Program-made: the position numbers and the translations under genes | Assembly: GCF_014679505.1 (NCBI RefSeq) | Contig: NZ_CP061474.1 | Location: forward strand, 2,118,001-2,182,000 | Direction: 5' to 3' | DNA from: Geobacillus sp. 46C-IIa | GTDB taxonomy: Bacteria; Bacillota; Bacilli; Bacillales; Anoxybacillaceae | Length of the DNA: 64,000 nt | In this document: positions 8,375 to 17,208 of the stretch, in pieces | How the letters are laid out: each line of letters begins with the position of its first letter | How positions within the stretch are numbered: the first letter of the stretch is position 1 | Notes under the pieces: generated by a model | The model's input: only the letters and a program-made list of their open reading frames with translations | The model's database searches: none | What the model was told of the DNA's origin: nothing

Positions 8375-8395
8375 GCGGGAAAAGGCGCTTTTTTC
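8358..8395. terminator. Bidirectional terminator between ynzD and the ABC genes
   Basis: AAAGCGCC pairs with GGCGCTTT and an inner CCCGC with GCGGG. A T run follows on the plus strand and TTTGTTTT on the minus strand. It serves the convergent ends of ynzD and the ABC operon. Confidence 0.8.
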
Positions 8396-8396
8396 T

Positions 8397-10175
8397 TTAC
8401 GCACGGGCGTCGACCAGCCCATTTTGCAGCAAGTACATTTGGTAGTATAGCCCTTTTTGCGCCAACAGCTGCTGATGTGTACCGCGTTCGACAATTTCAC
8501 CGCGATGGAGGACAAAAATTTGGTCGGCGTCTTGAATCGTCGACAGCCGATGGGCGATGGCGATCGTCGTCCGCCCTTTTCGCATTCGCATAAGCGCGGC
8601 TTGAATCGCCTCCTCTGTCTCGGTGTCAATATGGGCGGTCGCCTCATCGAGCACTAATATTTTCGGATTGGCGGCAATGGTGCGGGCAAACGAAAGGAGC
8701 TGGCGCTGCCCGCTCGATAACGTGGCCCCGCGCTCGGCGAGCAGATGGTCATAGCGGCCGGGCAGCTGTTCAATAAACACGTCCGCCTGCACGAGGCGGG
8801 CGGCGGCCTCAAGCTCTTCGTCGCTTAATTGCTCGTTATACATGCGAATGTTCTCTCTCACCGTCCCGTAAAACAAAAACGGATCTTGCAAGACGAGGCC
8901 GAGCGAGCGGCGCAGCTCGTCGCGCGAATAATCGCGGATCGACCGGCCGTCAAGCAAAATATCGCCGCGGTCAAATTCATAAAACCGCATAAGCAAATTG
9001 ATGATCGAGCTTTTGCCGCTGCCCGTATGGCCGACAAACGCCACCGTCTGCCCCGGACGGATCGTAAATGACAGCCGTTTTAGCACGTCGCGCTTGCCAT
9101 CGTATGAAAAACTGACATCGCGGAACTCAATTTCCCCCCGTTCAATCGCATACGGCGCTTGTTCCGGATTGAACGGCGCCTCCTCATCATGGTCAAGGAG
9201 CGCAAAGACGCGGGAGGCGGAAACGATCGCTTGCTGGTAGAGCGACAATCGCATCATCATTTGCGTCACCGGCTCAAAAAAGCGTTCCAAATAGTTGACA
9301 AACGCGTACAGCACCCCGATCTCGACCGGGCTCTCAAGCGCCGAGACGCCAAAAAAGCTGAGCACGACCATGATCGCCAACATGTAGATAACATCGATCG
9401 CCGGCCGAAGCAATAGCCCGTCAAGGCGAATATTTTTCATTCCCGCTTCGTAATGCGCCTCATTCACAGCGGCAAACTCCTGGTACAAGCGGTGCTGCTG
9501 GCGGAACGCTTGAATGATGGCCATCCCTTGCAGCGACTCATTCAATTTGGCGTTCAGCTCGCTCAGCCGTTCGCGCATCTCTTGGTAAAACACCGAACTG
9601 TAGCGGCGGTACGTTTTCATAATGAATCCAATGGCCGGGATAATGAACAGACAAAACAGCGCAAGCCGAACGTTGAGCGAAAACATGGCGATAAAAACAC
9701 CAATGACAAACAAACCGTTTTGCACAAACACCGCTAAAACGCTAATAAACATGTCTTTGATGGCTTCCGTGTCATTCGTCACCCGCGAGACAATGCTTCC
9801 GCCCGGCGTCCGGTCAAAGTAGCTCATCCCGAGCCGATGCACTTTGGAAAAGACGTCCATCCGCAACGCTTGGATAATATATAAGGCGAGCCGCTGAAAC
9901 CCGACAAGCTGGAAATACCCAATGACCGTTTTCCCGACGAGCACGCCGAGATAGGCGGCAGCTAGCGCCGCCACCGGTCCCGGAGCGAGGCGGTTCGGCA
10001 TCAAATAGTCGTCGATAAACACTTTCACCAAATACGGGCCGGCCAGCTCCCCCGCAGTCGCCAGCAGAAGGAGCGCGAAGGCGAGCGCGGCCTCTTTTTT
10101 GTATCGCCCCATATAAGCGAGCAGCCGCCAGAGGACGCGCCGCTGCTCTTTGGCCGTCAATGTTTGTTCGTTCAT
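8397..10175 (-). CDS. ABC exporter half-transporter, partner with catalytic Walker B glutamate
   Basis: A 592-residue fused membrane and ATPase half-transporter with six N-terminal membrane segments and a C-terminal nucleotide-binding domain. Visible motifs are Walker A GHTGSGKSSIINLLMRF, signature LSSGQRQLLS (canonical LSGGQ altered) and Walker B with catalytic glutamate, ILVLDEATAHID. The ATG at 10175 follows AGGAGGGGG; an earlier start would overlap the upstream gene. It follows its partner by 20 bp. Together they resemble heterodimeric exporters such as YknU/YknV, BmrC/BmrD and TM287/288, with one normal and one degenerate ATP site. The substrate is not readable; drugs or lipids are typical. 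Confidence 0.88.
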   Translation of the reverse strand: MNEQTLTAKEQRRVLWRLLAYMGRYKKEAALAFALLLLATAGELAGPYLVKVFIDDYLMPNRLAPGPVAALAAAYLGVLVGKTVIGYFQLVGFQRLALYIIQALRMDVFSKVHRLGMSYFDRTPGGSIVSRVTNDTEAIKDMFISVLAVFVQNGLFVIGVFIAMFSLNVRLALFCLFIIPAIGFIMKTYRRYSSVFYQEMRERLSELNAKLNESLQGMAIIQAFRQQHRLYQEFAAVNEAHYEAGMKNIRLDGLLLRPAIDVIYMLAIMVVLSFFGVSALESPVEIGVLYAFVNYLERFFEPVTQMMMRLSLYQQAIVSASRVFALLDHDEEAPFNPEQAPYAIERGEIEFRDVSFSYDGKRDVLKRLSFTIRPGQTVAFVGHTGSGKSSIINLLMRFYEFDRGDILLDGRSIRDYSRDELRRSLGLVLQDPFLFYGTVRENIRMYNEQLSDEELEAAARLVQADVFIEQLPGRYDHLLAERGATLSSGQRQLLSFARTIAANPKILVLDEATAHIDTETEEAIQAALMRMRKGRTTIAIAHRLSTIQDADQIFVLHRGEIVERGTHQQLLAQKGLYYQMYLLQNGLVDARA

Positions 10176-10195
10176 ACGCCCCCTCCTATCCGTCG

Positions 10196-11935
10196 TCATT
10201 CCACAAGCGCCTCAAGCTGTTGGCGCCGATACATCTCGCGATACCAACCGTCTTCAGCCATTAAGTCCTCGTGCGTCCCCGCTTGGATGACGCGGCCTCC
10301 ATCGAGGACGAGAATCCAATCAGCGTGCTCGACCGCGCTTAAACGATGAGCAGCTATGATCGTCGTTTTCCCGCGCCGCTCCTGCTTCAACGCCGTTAAA
10401 ATCCGCTCTTCCGTTTTCGCATCGACCGCCGACAGCGCATCGTCTAAAATGAGCAGCTCCGGATCGATGAGCAGCGCGCGAGCGATTGACAGCCGCTGCT
10501 TTTGCCCGCCGGACAGCGAGACGCCGCGCTCACCGATGACCGTCCCGTAGCCGTCCGGGAACTGAAGAATATCCTCGTGAATGTCAGCCAGCTTTGCGGC
10601 TTTGATGATTTCCTCCTCGCTCGCCTCCGGCTTGGCAAAGGCGATGTTATGGCGGACAGAGGCAGAAAAAAGAAAATGATCTTGCGGCACATAGCCGATC
10701 GCCATCCGCAAGGCAGAAAGCGTATAGCGGCGAATGTCGCGGCCGTCGAAACGAATGTCGCCGTCATAGTTGTCAAACTCGCGCAACAACAGGCGCAGGA
10801 GCGTCGTTTTCCCGGCTCCGGTTTTGCCGACGACACCGAGCGTCGCCCCGCGTTCAAGCCGGAAGCGGACATCGACAAGCGCCGGTTTTGCCTCGCCTGG
10901 ATAGGCAAACTGGCGGATGTCATATTCGATGCTCCCTCGCGGCGGGACGGCAAGCGCGCCCGGCATTTCCTTGATCTCGTCGTCTTCAGCGAGCAGCATC
11001 CGCACCCGGTCGTATGAGGCGCGCCCGCGCTCGACAATGTTAAACAGCCAGCCAAATGCCAGCATCGGCCAAATGAGCAAGCCAAGGTACGTCGTAAACG
11101 ACACGAGCTCGCCGATCGTCAACTCCCCGCCAACGACCATCTGACTGCCGAACGCAACAGCGAGAAAAAACGACAGCCCGACAAGCAGCCCGATCGTCGG
11201 ATCGAAGAGCGCATCAATTTTGGCCACCGCGATGTTTTTCGCTGTGACATCTTCCGATTGGCGGCGAAACGCTTCCAGATCCTTTTCTTCATAGCCGAAC
11301 GCTTTGATGACGCGGACGCCGCTCATGCTTTCTTGCACTTTATCATTCAGCGACGAAAACGCCTCTTGCGCCGTTAAAAACCGCCGGTGAAGCATCGTCC
11401 CATAGCGGCTTGTCGCTATGGCCATCACCGGCAGCGGAAGCAGGCTGACTAACGTCAGCTTCCAGCTGATCGAAAACGCCATCGTCGCCAGCACAAACCC
11501 GCCGAGCATCACCGAATCAACGAGCGTTAAAATGCCGCTTCCAGCCGTTTGCTGGATCGCCTGCAAATCGTTGGTGGCATGGGCCATTAAATCGCCGATC
11601 CGCTTCCGCTGGTAAAACGCCGGCGCCATTTTCGTAAAATGGGCATACAGCTCGTTGCGCAGCTGGCGGGCGAGCTTGACAGATGAGCCGAAAATGCAAA
11701 TGCGCCAAGCGTAGCGGAGCACATAGAGCGCTCCCGCGATGGCAGCGAGCGCGGCCATCCAACGAATGAGCACTTCTTTCATCACCGTGCCGTTTTTCAT
11801 ATGGTCAACCAAAATGCCGATCACTTTCGGCGGGATCGTTTCCAAAAAGGCAACGATCGCGAGCAATAGAACACCGGTGGTATACGCCTTTTTCTCTTGG
11901 CGAAAAAACCAGAACAAATCACGGAACACGCTCAT
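10196..11935 (-). CDS. ABC exporter half-transporter, partner with degenerate Walker B
   Basis: A 579-residue half-transporter with six membrane segments then an ATPase domain. Walker A is GKTGAGKTTLLRLLLR and the signature LSGGQKQRLSIARALL is canonical. The Walker B end reads LLILDDALSAVD, with aspartate in place of the catalytic glutamate. In known heterodimeric exporters this substitution marks the degenerate site, which pairs with an altered signature in the partner, as seen here. AAAGGGGGAG precedes the ATG. It is the first gene of a two-gene operon that separates yneF from ynzD/ccdA compared with B. subtilis. Substrate unknown. Confidence 0.88.
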   Translation of the reverse strand: MSVFRDLFWFFRQEKKAYTTGVLLLAIVAFLETIPPKVIGILVDHMKNGTVMKEVLIRWMAALAAIAGALYVLRYAWRICIFGSSVKLARQLRNELYAHFTKMAPAFYQRKRIGDLMAHATNDLQAIQQTAGSGILTLVDSVMLGGFVLATMAFSISWKLTLVSLLPLPVMAIATSRYGTMLHRRFLTAQEAFSSLNDKVQESMSGVRVIKAFGYEEKDLEAFRRQSEDVTAKNIAVAKIDALFDPTIGLLVGLSFFLAVAFGSQMVVGGELTIGELVSFTTYLGLLIWPMLAFGWLFNIVERGRASYDRVRMLLAEDDEIKEMPGALAVPPRGSIEYDIRQFAYPGEAKPALVDVRFRLERGATLGVVGKTGAGKTTLLRLLLREFDNYDGDIRFDGRDIRRYTLSALRMAIGYVPQDHFLFSASVRHNIAFAKPEASEEEIIKAAKLADIHEDILQFPDGYGTVIGERGVSLSGGQKQRLSIARALLIDPELLILDDALSAVDAKTEERILTALKQERRGKTTIIAAHRLSAVEHADWILVLDGGRVIQAGTHEDLMAEDGWYREMYRRQQLEALVE

Positions 11936-12026
11936 GCGGCCTGCTCCCCCTTTCGTTCAACTAACGGACAATCGCCATACTATTGTAACAAAACTAGAAA
12001 AATTTTGAAAGAACATTTTTCCAAAA

Positions 12027-12053
12027 TAAAAAGACACTCTCAATCGAGTGTCC
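12027..12053 (-). terminator. Terminator after yneF
   Basis: GACACTC (12033-12039) and GAGTGTC (12046-12052) form a hairpin followed by TTTTTATTTT on the minus strand, directly after the yneF stop. Confidence 0.85.
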
Positions 12054-12060
12054 GTTTCGC

Positions 12061-12273
12061 TTATTTCAGCTGGTTGTTCATCATTTTCATCATTTGATTG
12101 ATTTTCTTTTGCGACGGGGTCATGCCCATTTGCATCATCATCATGCGGATCATTTGTTCATTGATCGGCGGATTTTTCTTCAAATAATTGATCATCGTTT
12201 TGCGGGCGATGAAAAACCCGAGCGCCACACCGGCGATCAGCGCCAGCACACCAACGAGAATCGTGTCCCACAT
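12061..12273 (-). CDS. yneF: Small membrane protein YneF (UPF0154)
   Basis: A 70-residue protein with one N-terminal membrane segment (about 5-24) followed by a methionine-rich cytoplasmic tail ([20 protein letters not shown]). It is the conserved UPF0154/YneF family of Firmicutes; function unknown. AAGGAGGAAAA precedes the ATG, and a sigma-A-like promoter and a terminator flank it, so it can be a single-gene unit. Its position between sirA and the ynzD/ccdA group matches B. subtilis apart from the inserted ABC genes. Confidence 0.9.
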   Translation of the reverse strand: MWDTILVGVLALIAGVALGFFIARKTMINYLKKNPPINEQMIRMMMMQMGMTPSQKKINQMMKMMNNQLK

Positions 12274-12308
12274 ACAGCGATTTTCCTCCTTCTTGTTGTC
12301 TCCCTAAC

Positions 12309-12337
12309 AGTGTACTAAACGATGTGCCATTAGACAA
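12309..12337 (-). promoter_or_regulatory. Sigma-A-like promoter of yneF
   Basis: The minus strand reads TTGTCT, 17 bp, TACACT. The -10 box lies about 36 bp before the yneF start codon. Confidence 0.6.
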
Positions 12338-12361
12338 TATTTCACGGCAAAAATCTTCACG

Positions 12362-12799
12362 TTACGCGAATTTTCTTCCTTGCGCTGGCGCAGACAGCCA
12401 ATAGTAGTCGGCAAAATCAGCGGCGACCGCCAAAAACGACGGCGCTAGTTTGGCGAGCGCCCGGCCGATGTCGGCGGCCAAGGGCGCGCTGTCGGCGACA
12501 AGAAGCAGGCGGCGCTTTTGCACGATAAGCAGCGCTTCCCCACCGTCGTCATTTTGCAAAATGAACATGTTGCGCTCTAAGTTTTTGCCGACACGCCCGA
12601 TAAAATATTGCTTTAACCCTAACTCAAGACGCGAAAACGACAACTGTTCGGTAATAAATTCGACTTGCTTGCGGCAAATCGTTTTCAACGGCGCCTCCGC
12701 ATACTGATGTTCCCGAAGCAATTCGACAACTTTTTCCGTCCGATGGCGGTAGTGCGTCGCCACCTCATCATTTAACAAATATATCCAATAGCGAACCAT
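12362..12799 (-). CDS. sirA: Sporulation inhibitor of replication SirA
   Basis: A protein of about 145 residues starting MVRYWIYLLNDEVATHYRHR. It fits the SirA (YneE) family, which binds DnaA domain I and blocks new rounds of replication when sporulation begins. The C-terminal pattern FLAVAADFADYYWLSAPAQGRKFA parallels the B. subtilis end (FLAMDF...YGWLNP...RNF). Overall similarity to B. subtilis SirA is modest, so position (between yneF and tkt) carries weight. The ATG at 12799 follows GGGGGGATG. Two TGTCG-type sites upstream may bind Spo0A. Confidence 0.75.
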   Translation of the reverse strand: MVRYWIYLLNDEVATHYRHRTEKVVELLREHQYAEAPLKTICRKQVEFITEQLSFSRLELGLKQYFIGRVGKNLERNMFILQNDDGGEALLIVQKRRLLLVADSAPLAADIGRALAKLAPSFLAVAADFADYYWLSAPAQGRKFA

Positions 12800-12869
12800 G
12801 CCCCATCCCCCCATTTCTGTTCATCTATTTCTATTATAGAAAAGAAAAGGGGAAAAATATGTCTACTAG

Positions 12870-12896
12870 CGACAATTTTTTTCACTAACATTGTCG
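12870..12896. promoter_or_regulatory. Possible Spo0A boxes upstream of sirA
   Basis: CGACAAT (12870-12876) and ATTGTCG (12890-12896) form an inverted pair. Each contains TTGTCG, the core of the 0A box TGTCGAA; the plus-strand copy reads TTGTCGAT. A TATAAT -10 box (minus strand, 12838-12833) with no good -35 lies between the pair and the sirA start. Spo0A control of sirA is established in B. subtilis. Confidence 0.45.
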
Positions 12897-12931
12897 ATTT
12901 TTGTTTACAGAGGGGCCGACGCAAATCAGTC

Positions 12932-12965
12932 AAAAAAAGCCGCCCTTGCGCCGTTGCAAGGGCAG
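12932..12965 (-). terminator. Terminator after tkt
   Basis: GCCGCCCTTGC (12939-12949) pairs with GCAAGGGCAGC (12955-12965) with one mismatch, followed by a run of seven T on the minus strand. Confidence 0.85.
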
Positions 12966-12983
12966 CCTGTTGTCACGGCCGTT

Positions 12984-14934
12984 TCATTGCTTGCCAAGCA
13001 GCGTTTTCACGCGACGGACGACGTTGTCAACGGTAAATCCGTACTCGGCCATGATGGTTTCTCCCGGAGCGGAGGCGCCAAACCGATCGATGGCTAAAAT
13101 GTCGCCCTCTGCACCGATGTAGCGCTCCCAGCCGAGCGAAGCGCCCATTTCAATGGCCAGCCGCTTCGTCACCGCCGGCGGGATCACTTCATCGCGGTAC
13201 GCCTTTGGCTGCGCTTCAAAACGATCCCACGATGGCATGCTGACGACGGAAACGTTAATTCCTTCAGCGGCGAGCGCTTCTTGCGCTTTCACCGCCAAGC
13301 TGACTTCCGATCCGGTCGCCAAGAGCAGCGCCTCGGGAGCGCCGTTTTTCGCCGGCGAGACGACGTAGGCGCCTTTTTTCACGCCTTCATACGCCAGATC
13401 AGCCGTTGTCGAAAGCGTCGGTATGTCTTGGCGCGTCAGAACGAGCGCGGTCGGCTTGTCCGTCGATTCAACCGCCAGCCGCCATGCCGCCGCCGTTTCG
13501 TTCGCGTCAGCCGGTCGGATGACTGACAAGTTCGGCATCGCTCTTAAGGAAGCGAGCTGTTCGATCGGCTCGTGCGTCGGGCCGTCCTCGCCGACGGCGA
13601 TGCTGTCGTGCGTCAAGACATACGTGACCGGCAATCCCATGAGCGCCGCTAACCGGATCGCCGGGCGCAAATAGTCGGAGAACACGAAGAACGTGCCGCC
13701 GAACACTTTCACCCCGCCATGGAGCGCCATGCCGTTTAACGCCGCTCCCATGGCAAATTCACGCACCCCAAACCAAATGTTGCGCCCTTCATAACTGCCC
13801 GGCAGGAAATTGCCGCCGCCTTTGATGAGCGTTTTGTTCGAGCTTGCCAAGTCGGCTGAACCGCCAAACAACTGCGGCACCGCTTTGGCGATGGCATTGA
13901 TCACTTCCCCGGAAGAGGACCGGGTCGCCAAGCTTTTTCCGGCTTCATACACCGGCAGCGCGGCTTCCCAACCGTCCGGAAGCTTCCCTTCGATCGCCTG
14001 CTTCAGCTGGGCGGCCAGCTCTGGATGCGCCTGCTCGTAAGCAGCCAGCTGTGCGTTCCATTCCGCTTCTTTTTTCGCCCCGGCCTCTTGCACCGTTTCC
14101 CGGAAATGGGCATACACTTCTTCCGGCACGTAGAAATCTTCGGCGAACGTCCAGCGGTATGCCTCCTTCGTTAGTCTCGCTTCTTCTGCGCCGAGCGGAG
14201 AACCGTGAACGCCGGATGTGCCCGCTTTCGTCGGCGCGCCGTAACCGATCGTCGTTTTCACTTCAATGAGCGTCGGCCGGTTGAGGTCAGCCCGCGCCTC
14301 TTCAAGCGCTTTGGCGATTTCATCCATGTTGTTGCCGTCTTCGACGCGCAAATATTGCCAGCCGTACGCTTGGAAGCGTTGGGCAACGTTTTCTGAGAAC
14401 GACAAATTCAGCTCCCCGTCCAAGGAAATGTCGTTCGAGTCATACAGGACGATCAAGCGGCCAAGCTGCAAATGGCCTGCGAGTGACGCGGCTTCGCTTG
14501 CCACCCCTTCCATTAAATCGCCGTCGCCGCAAATCGCATACGTATAATGATCGATTATATCAAACCCGTCGCGATTGTATGTAGCCGCCAAATGCCGTTC
14601 GGCCATCGCCATGCCGACTGCCATTGCGATTCCTTGGCCGAGCGGTCCGGTCGTCGCTTCCACTCCCGGCGTATGGCCGTATTCCGGATGCCCTGGCGTT
14701 TTGCTTCCCCATTGGCGGAACTGCTTCAAGTCGTCCATCGATACGTCGTAGCCGGTCGCGGTTAAACCAGTTTGGGTTCGCCGGATTATGGTTCATAAAT
14801 TTCGTCCAAAGCGTGTACGCCATCGGCGCCGCGCCCATCGGCATGCCAGGGTGCCCGGATTTCGCCTTTTCGATCGCGTCAATCGACAGCGTTCGAATGG
14901 TGGTAATCGCTAATTCTTCGATCGAATGCGCCAT
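12984..14934 (-). pseudogene. tkt: Transketolase gene broken by an internal deletion and frameshift
   Basis: The N-terminal part (ATG at 14934 after [31 protein letters not shown] to NPNWFNRDR) and the C-terminal part (from [10 protein letters not shown] to the end) are clearly transketolase, but in different frames. At about 14751-14758 the coding strand passes from NRDR straight to GGCTACGAC. The segment expected between them, about 20 residues including the SAGHGS histidine, is absent. The missing length is inferred as 59 nt, which shifts the frame. Everything downstream, including the TPP motif GDGDLMEGV and the C-terminal domain, is intact in its own frame. Either a real loss-of-function deletion or an assembly error. 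Confidence 0.85.
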
Positions 14935-15019
14935 CGTTTTCCTCCCTTTCATCAACATGGTGTCACTTACTATCATATAGAAAATTGACTTCCTTGTACA
15001 ACGATATTTTCGCTGTCAG

Positions 15020-15042
15020 AAAAAAACAGGGCGCCCCCGCCC
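15020..15042 (-). terminator. Terminator after ynzC
   Basis: GGGCG (15029-15033) and CGCCC (15038-15042) with a 4-nt loop, followed by TGTTTTTTTC on the minus strand. Confidence 0.65.
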
Positions 15043-15056
15043 TTCTTGCCCGCCGC

Positions 15057-15287
15057 TTAATGAAGGCGACGACGCTGGCTTTCCTTCAATTTTTTTGGCG
15101 TCACGTCATTGCCGTTCGGGTCGATGACCGTCACCGTATGAAGCATATCGGTCATCGCTTTGCGGAACGCCTGAATGTATTCGCGGCGCAGCTTTGCCTG
15201 CTCCATCGTTTCTTCCGCCGACAGGCCGGACGTTTTCGCCTTTTTGGCCAGTTCGTTAATGCGGGCTAATTTTTGTTTCGAAAGCAT
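15057..15287 (-). CDS. ynzC: DUF896 family protein YnzC
   Basis: A 76-residue basic, helical protein starting MLSKQKLARINELAKKAKT with the conserved LRREYIQAFR block; it is the YnzC/DUF896 family. Its function is not firmly known. In B. subtilis it belongs to the SOS-controlled yneA-yneB-ynzC operon, and the order here is the same (yneA, yneB, ynzC on the minus strand). It is followed by its own terminator and then tkt. Confidence 0.92.
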   Translation of the reverse strand: MLSKQKLARINELAKKAKTSGLSAEETMEQAKLRREYIQAFRKAMTDMLHTVTVIDPNGNDVTPKKLKESQRRRLH

Positions 15288-15390
15288 CGGTTATCTTCTC
15301 CCATCTGTCGCATCGTTATTCTGTTTTATCTTATTCGATCGGACAGGCTAATGGCAACGAAGAAACGTTGGCCGTCTCCCGCGGCCTAAC

Positions 15391-16059
<669 letters not shown>

Positions 16060-16365
16060 TCACCGCTTGACAGCCAATGAGCCGTCTTGCTTCGATTTTA
16101 ACACAGGAATGACGATTTGTTCACCGGCGGTGAGGCGCGCGCTCGGCAAACGATTGACATCGACCACCCAGCGGATAAATTCGTCCGGCGACAAGCCGTG
16201 CGCCGGCTCATACTGCTTCGCCAACCCCCAAAGCGTATCGCCGGAAGCGACCGTTACCGTCATGTACTCTTTTTTGTCAACCGGGTTGCTGGCGTAAACA
16301 AACCCCGCCAAGACGAGCGTGAGCAAACATGAAAAAATGAGGTAGTGCAGCAACGTTTTCTTCAT
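16060..16365 (-). CDS. yneA: SOS-induced cell-division suppressor YneA
   Basis: A protein of about 101 residues with an N-terminal membrane anchor (about 7-26) and an extracytoplasmic LysM domain ([18 protein letters not shown] to EQIVIPV). YneA delays division after DNA damage in B. subtilis. It is divergent from lexA, and three SOS-like boxes lie in the shared gap. The ATG at 16365 is preferred over a GTG three codons earlier by spacing from AAGGGTGG. First gene of yneA-yneB-ynzC. Motif, size and position all agree. Confidence 0.92.
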   Translation of the reverse strand: MKKTLLHYLIFSCLLTLVLAGFVYASNPVDKKEYMTVTVASGDTLWGLAKQYEPAHGLSPDEFIRWVVDVNRLPSARLTAGEQIVIPVLKSKQDGSLAVKR

Positions 16366-16382
16366 CTCCCCCACCCTTTTTT

Positions 16383-16460
16383 AGAATATGTGTTCGCTTT
16401 TTCTTCATTATAAACAAGAACATTTGTTTGTGTCAACAAAAAAATTCGAACTTATGTTTG
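16383..16460. promoter_or_regulatory. Three SOS (LexA) boxes in the yneA/lexA gap
   Basis: Sites related to CGAACRNRYGTTYC are at 16383-16396 (CGAACACATATTCT, minus strand), 16417-16430 (CAAACAAATGTTCT, minus strand) and 16447-16460 (CGAACTTATGTTTG, plus strand). The middle one lies in the spacer of the yneA promoter (minus strand TTGACA-N18-TATAAT). The last overlaps the lexA -35 box. Confidence 0.8.
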
Positions 16461-16486
16461 TTTTTCTGTTTCCCCCATGCTATAAT
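16458..16486 (+). promoter_or_regulatory. Sigma-A promoter of lexA
   Basis: TTGTTT, 17 bp, TATAAT, with the lexA ATG 36 bp after the -10 box. The -35 overlaps the third SOS box, which fits autorepression. Confidence 0.75.
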
Positions 16487-16521
16487 GAAACCAAATGATG
16501 TGGCAAGAGGTGTGAAAAGGG

Positions 16522-17145
16522 ATGACGAAACTGTCCAAACGCCAGCAACAAATTTTAGAATTTATCAAACAGGAAGTGAAAACGAAAGGCTATCCCCCGT
16601 CAGTAAGGGAAATCGGGGAAGCAGTCGGTTTGGCGTCGAGTTCGACCGTCCACGGCCACCTTGCGCGCCTAGAAAGCAAAGGGTTCATCCGCCGTGACCC
16701 GACAAAGCCGCGCGCCATTGAAATTTTGGACAGCGATCTGACAAAAGAAAGAGAAAAAGAGGAGGTCGTTTCCGTGCCGGTGATCGGCAAGGTGACGGCC
16801 GGCCAGCCGATCACTGCCGTCGAAAACATTGACGACTATTTCCCGCTGCCGAAACGGCTCGCCGCCGGCGAGGAACAGCTGTTTATGCTTGAAGTGATGG
16901 GCGACAGCATGATCGAAGCCGGCATTTTGGACGGCGACTACGTGATCGTCCGCCAGCAGTCGTCGGCGAATAACGGCGACATCGTCGTCGCCATGACGGA
17001 GGAAAACGAAGCAACAGTGAAGCGGTTTTTTAAAGAAAAAGACCACATCCGCCTGCAGCCGGAAAACGCCCATCTCGAACCGATCATCGTCCGCGACTGT
17101 ACGATTCTCGGCAAAGTGATCGGCGTCTATCGTCTGATCGACTAA
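16522..17145 (+). CDS. lexA: SOS repressor LexA
   Basis: A 207-residue protein with an N-terminal winged helix-turn-helix (about 1-65, [15 protein letters not shown] and [20 protein letters not shown]) and a C-terminal self-cleaving peptidase domain. The cleavage site Ala-Gly is in GKVTAGQPI, the catalytic serine in [10 protein letters not shown] and the lysine in [10 protein letters not shown]. With RecA filaments it cleaves itself, releasing the SOS genes; yneA and recA in this window carry matching boxes. AGAGGTG lies about eight bases before the ATG. Convergent with glnA, sharing a terminator. Confidence 0.97.
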   Translation: MTKLSKRQQQILEFIKQEVKTKGYPPSVREIGEAVGLASSSTVHGHLARLESKGFIRRDPTKPRAIEILDSDLTKEREKEEVVSVPVIGKVTAGQPITAVENIDDYFPLPKRLAAGEEQLFMLEVMGDSMIEAGILDGDYVIVRQQSSANNGDIVVAMTEENEATVKRFFKEKDHIRLQPENAHLEPIIVRDCTILGKVIGVYRLID

Positions 17146-17173
17146 GGACCCGGCTGACGCCGCGCGCCATAAC

Positions 17174-17206
17174 AAAAGCTGCCCCGTTTGTCGGGGCAGC
17201 TTTTTT
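17174..17206. terminator. Bidirectional terminator between lexA and glnA
   Basis: AAAAGCTGCCCC (17174-17185) and GGGGCAGCTTTT (17193-17204) form a 12-bp stem with T runs on both strands between two convergent genes. Confidence 0.93.
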
Positions 17207-17208
17207 GA

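Noticed and set aside
14560..14976. Separate 138-residue protein
   Set aside because: Its first part is the transketolase N terminus; the remainder is out-of-frame translation after the deletion, not a gene of its own.
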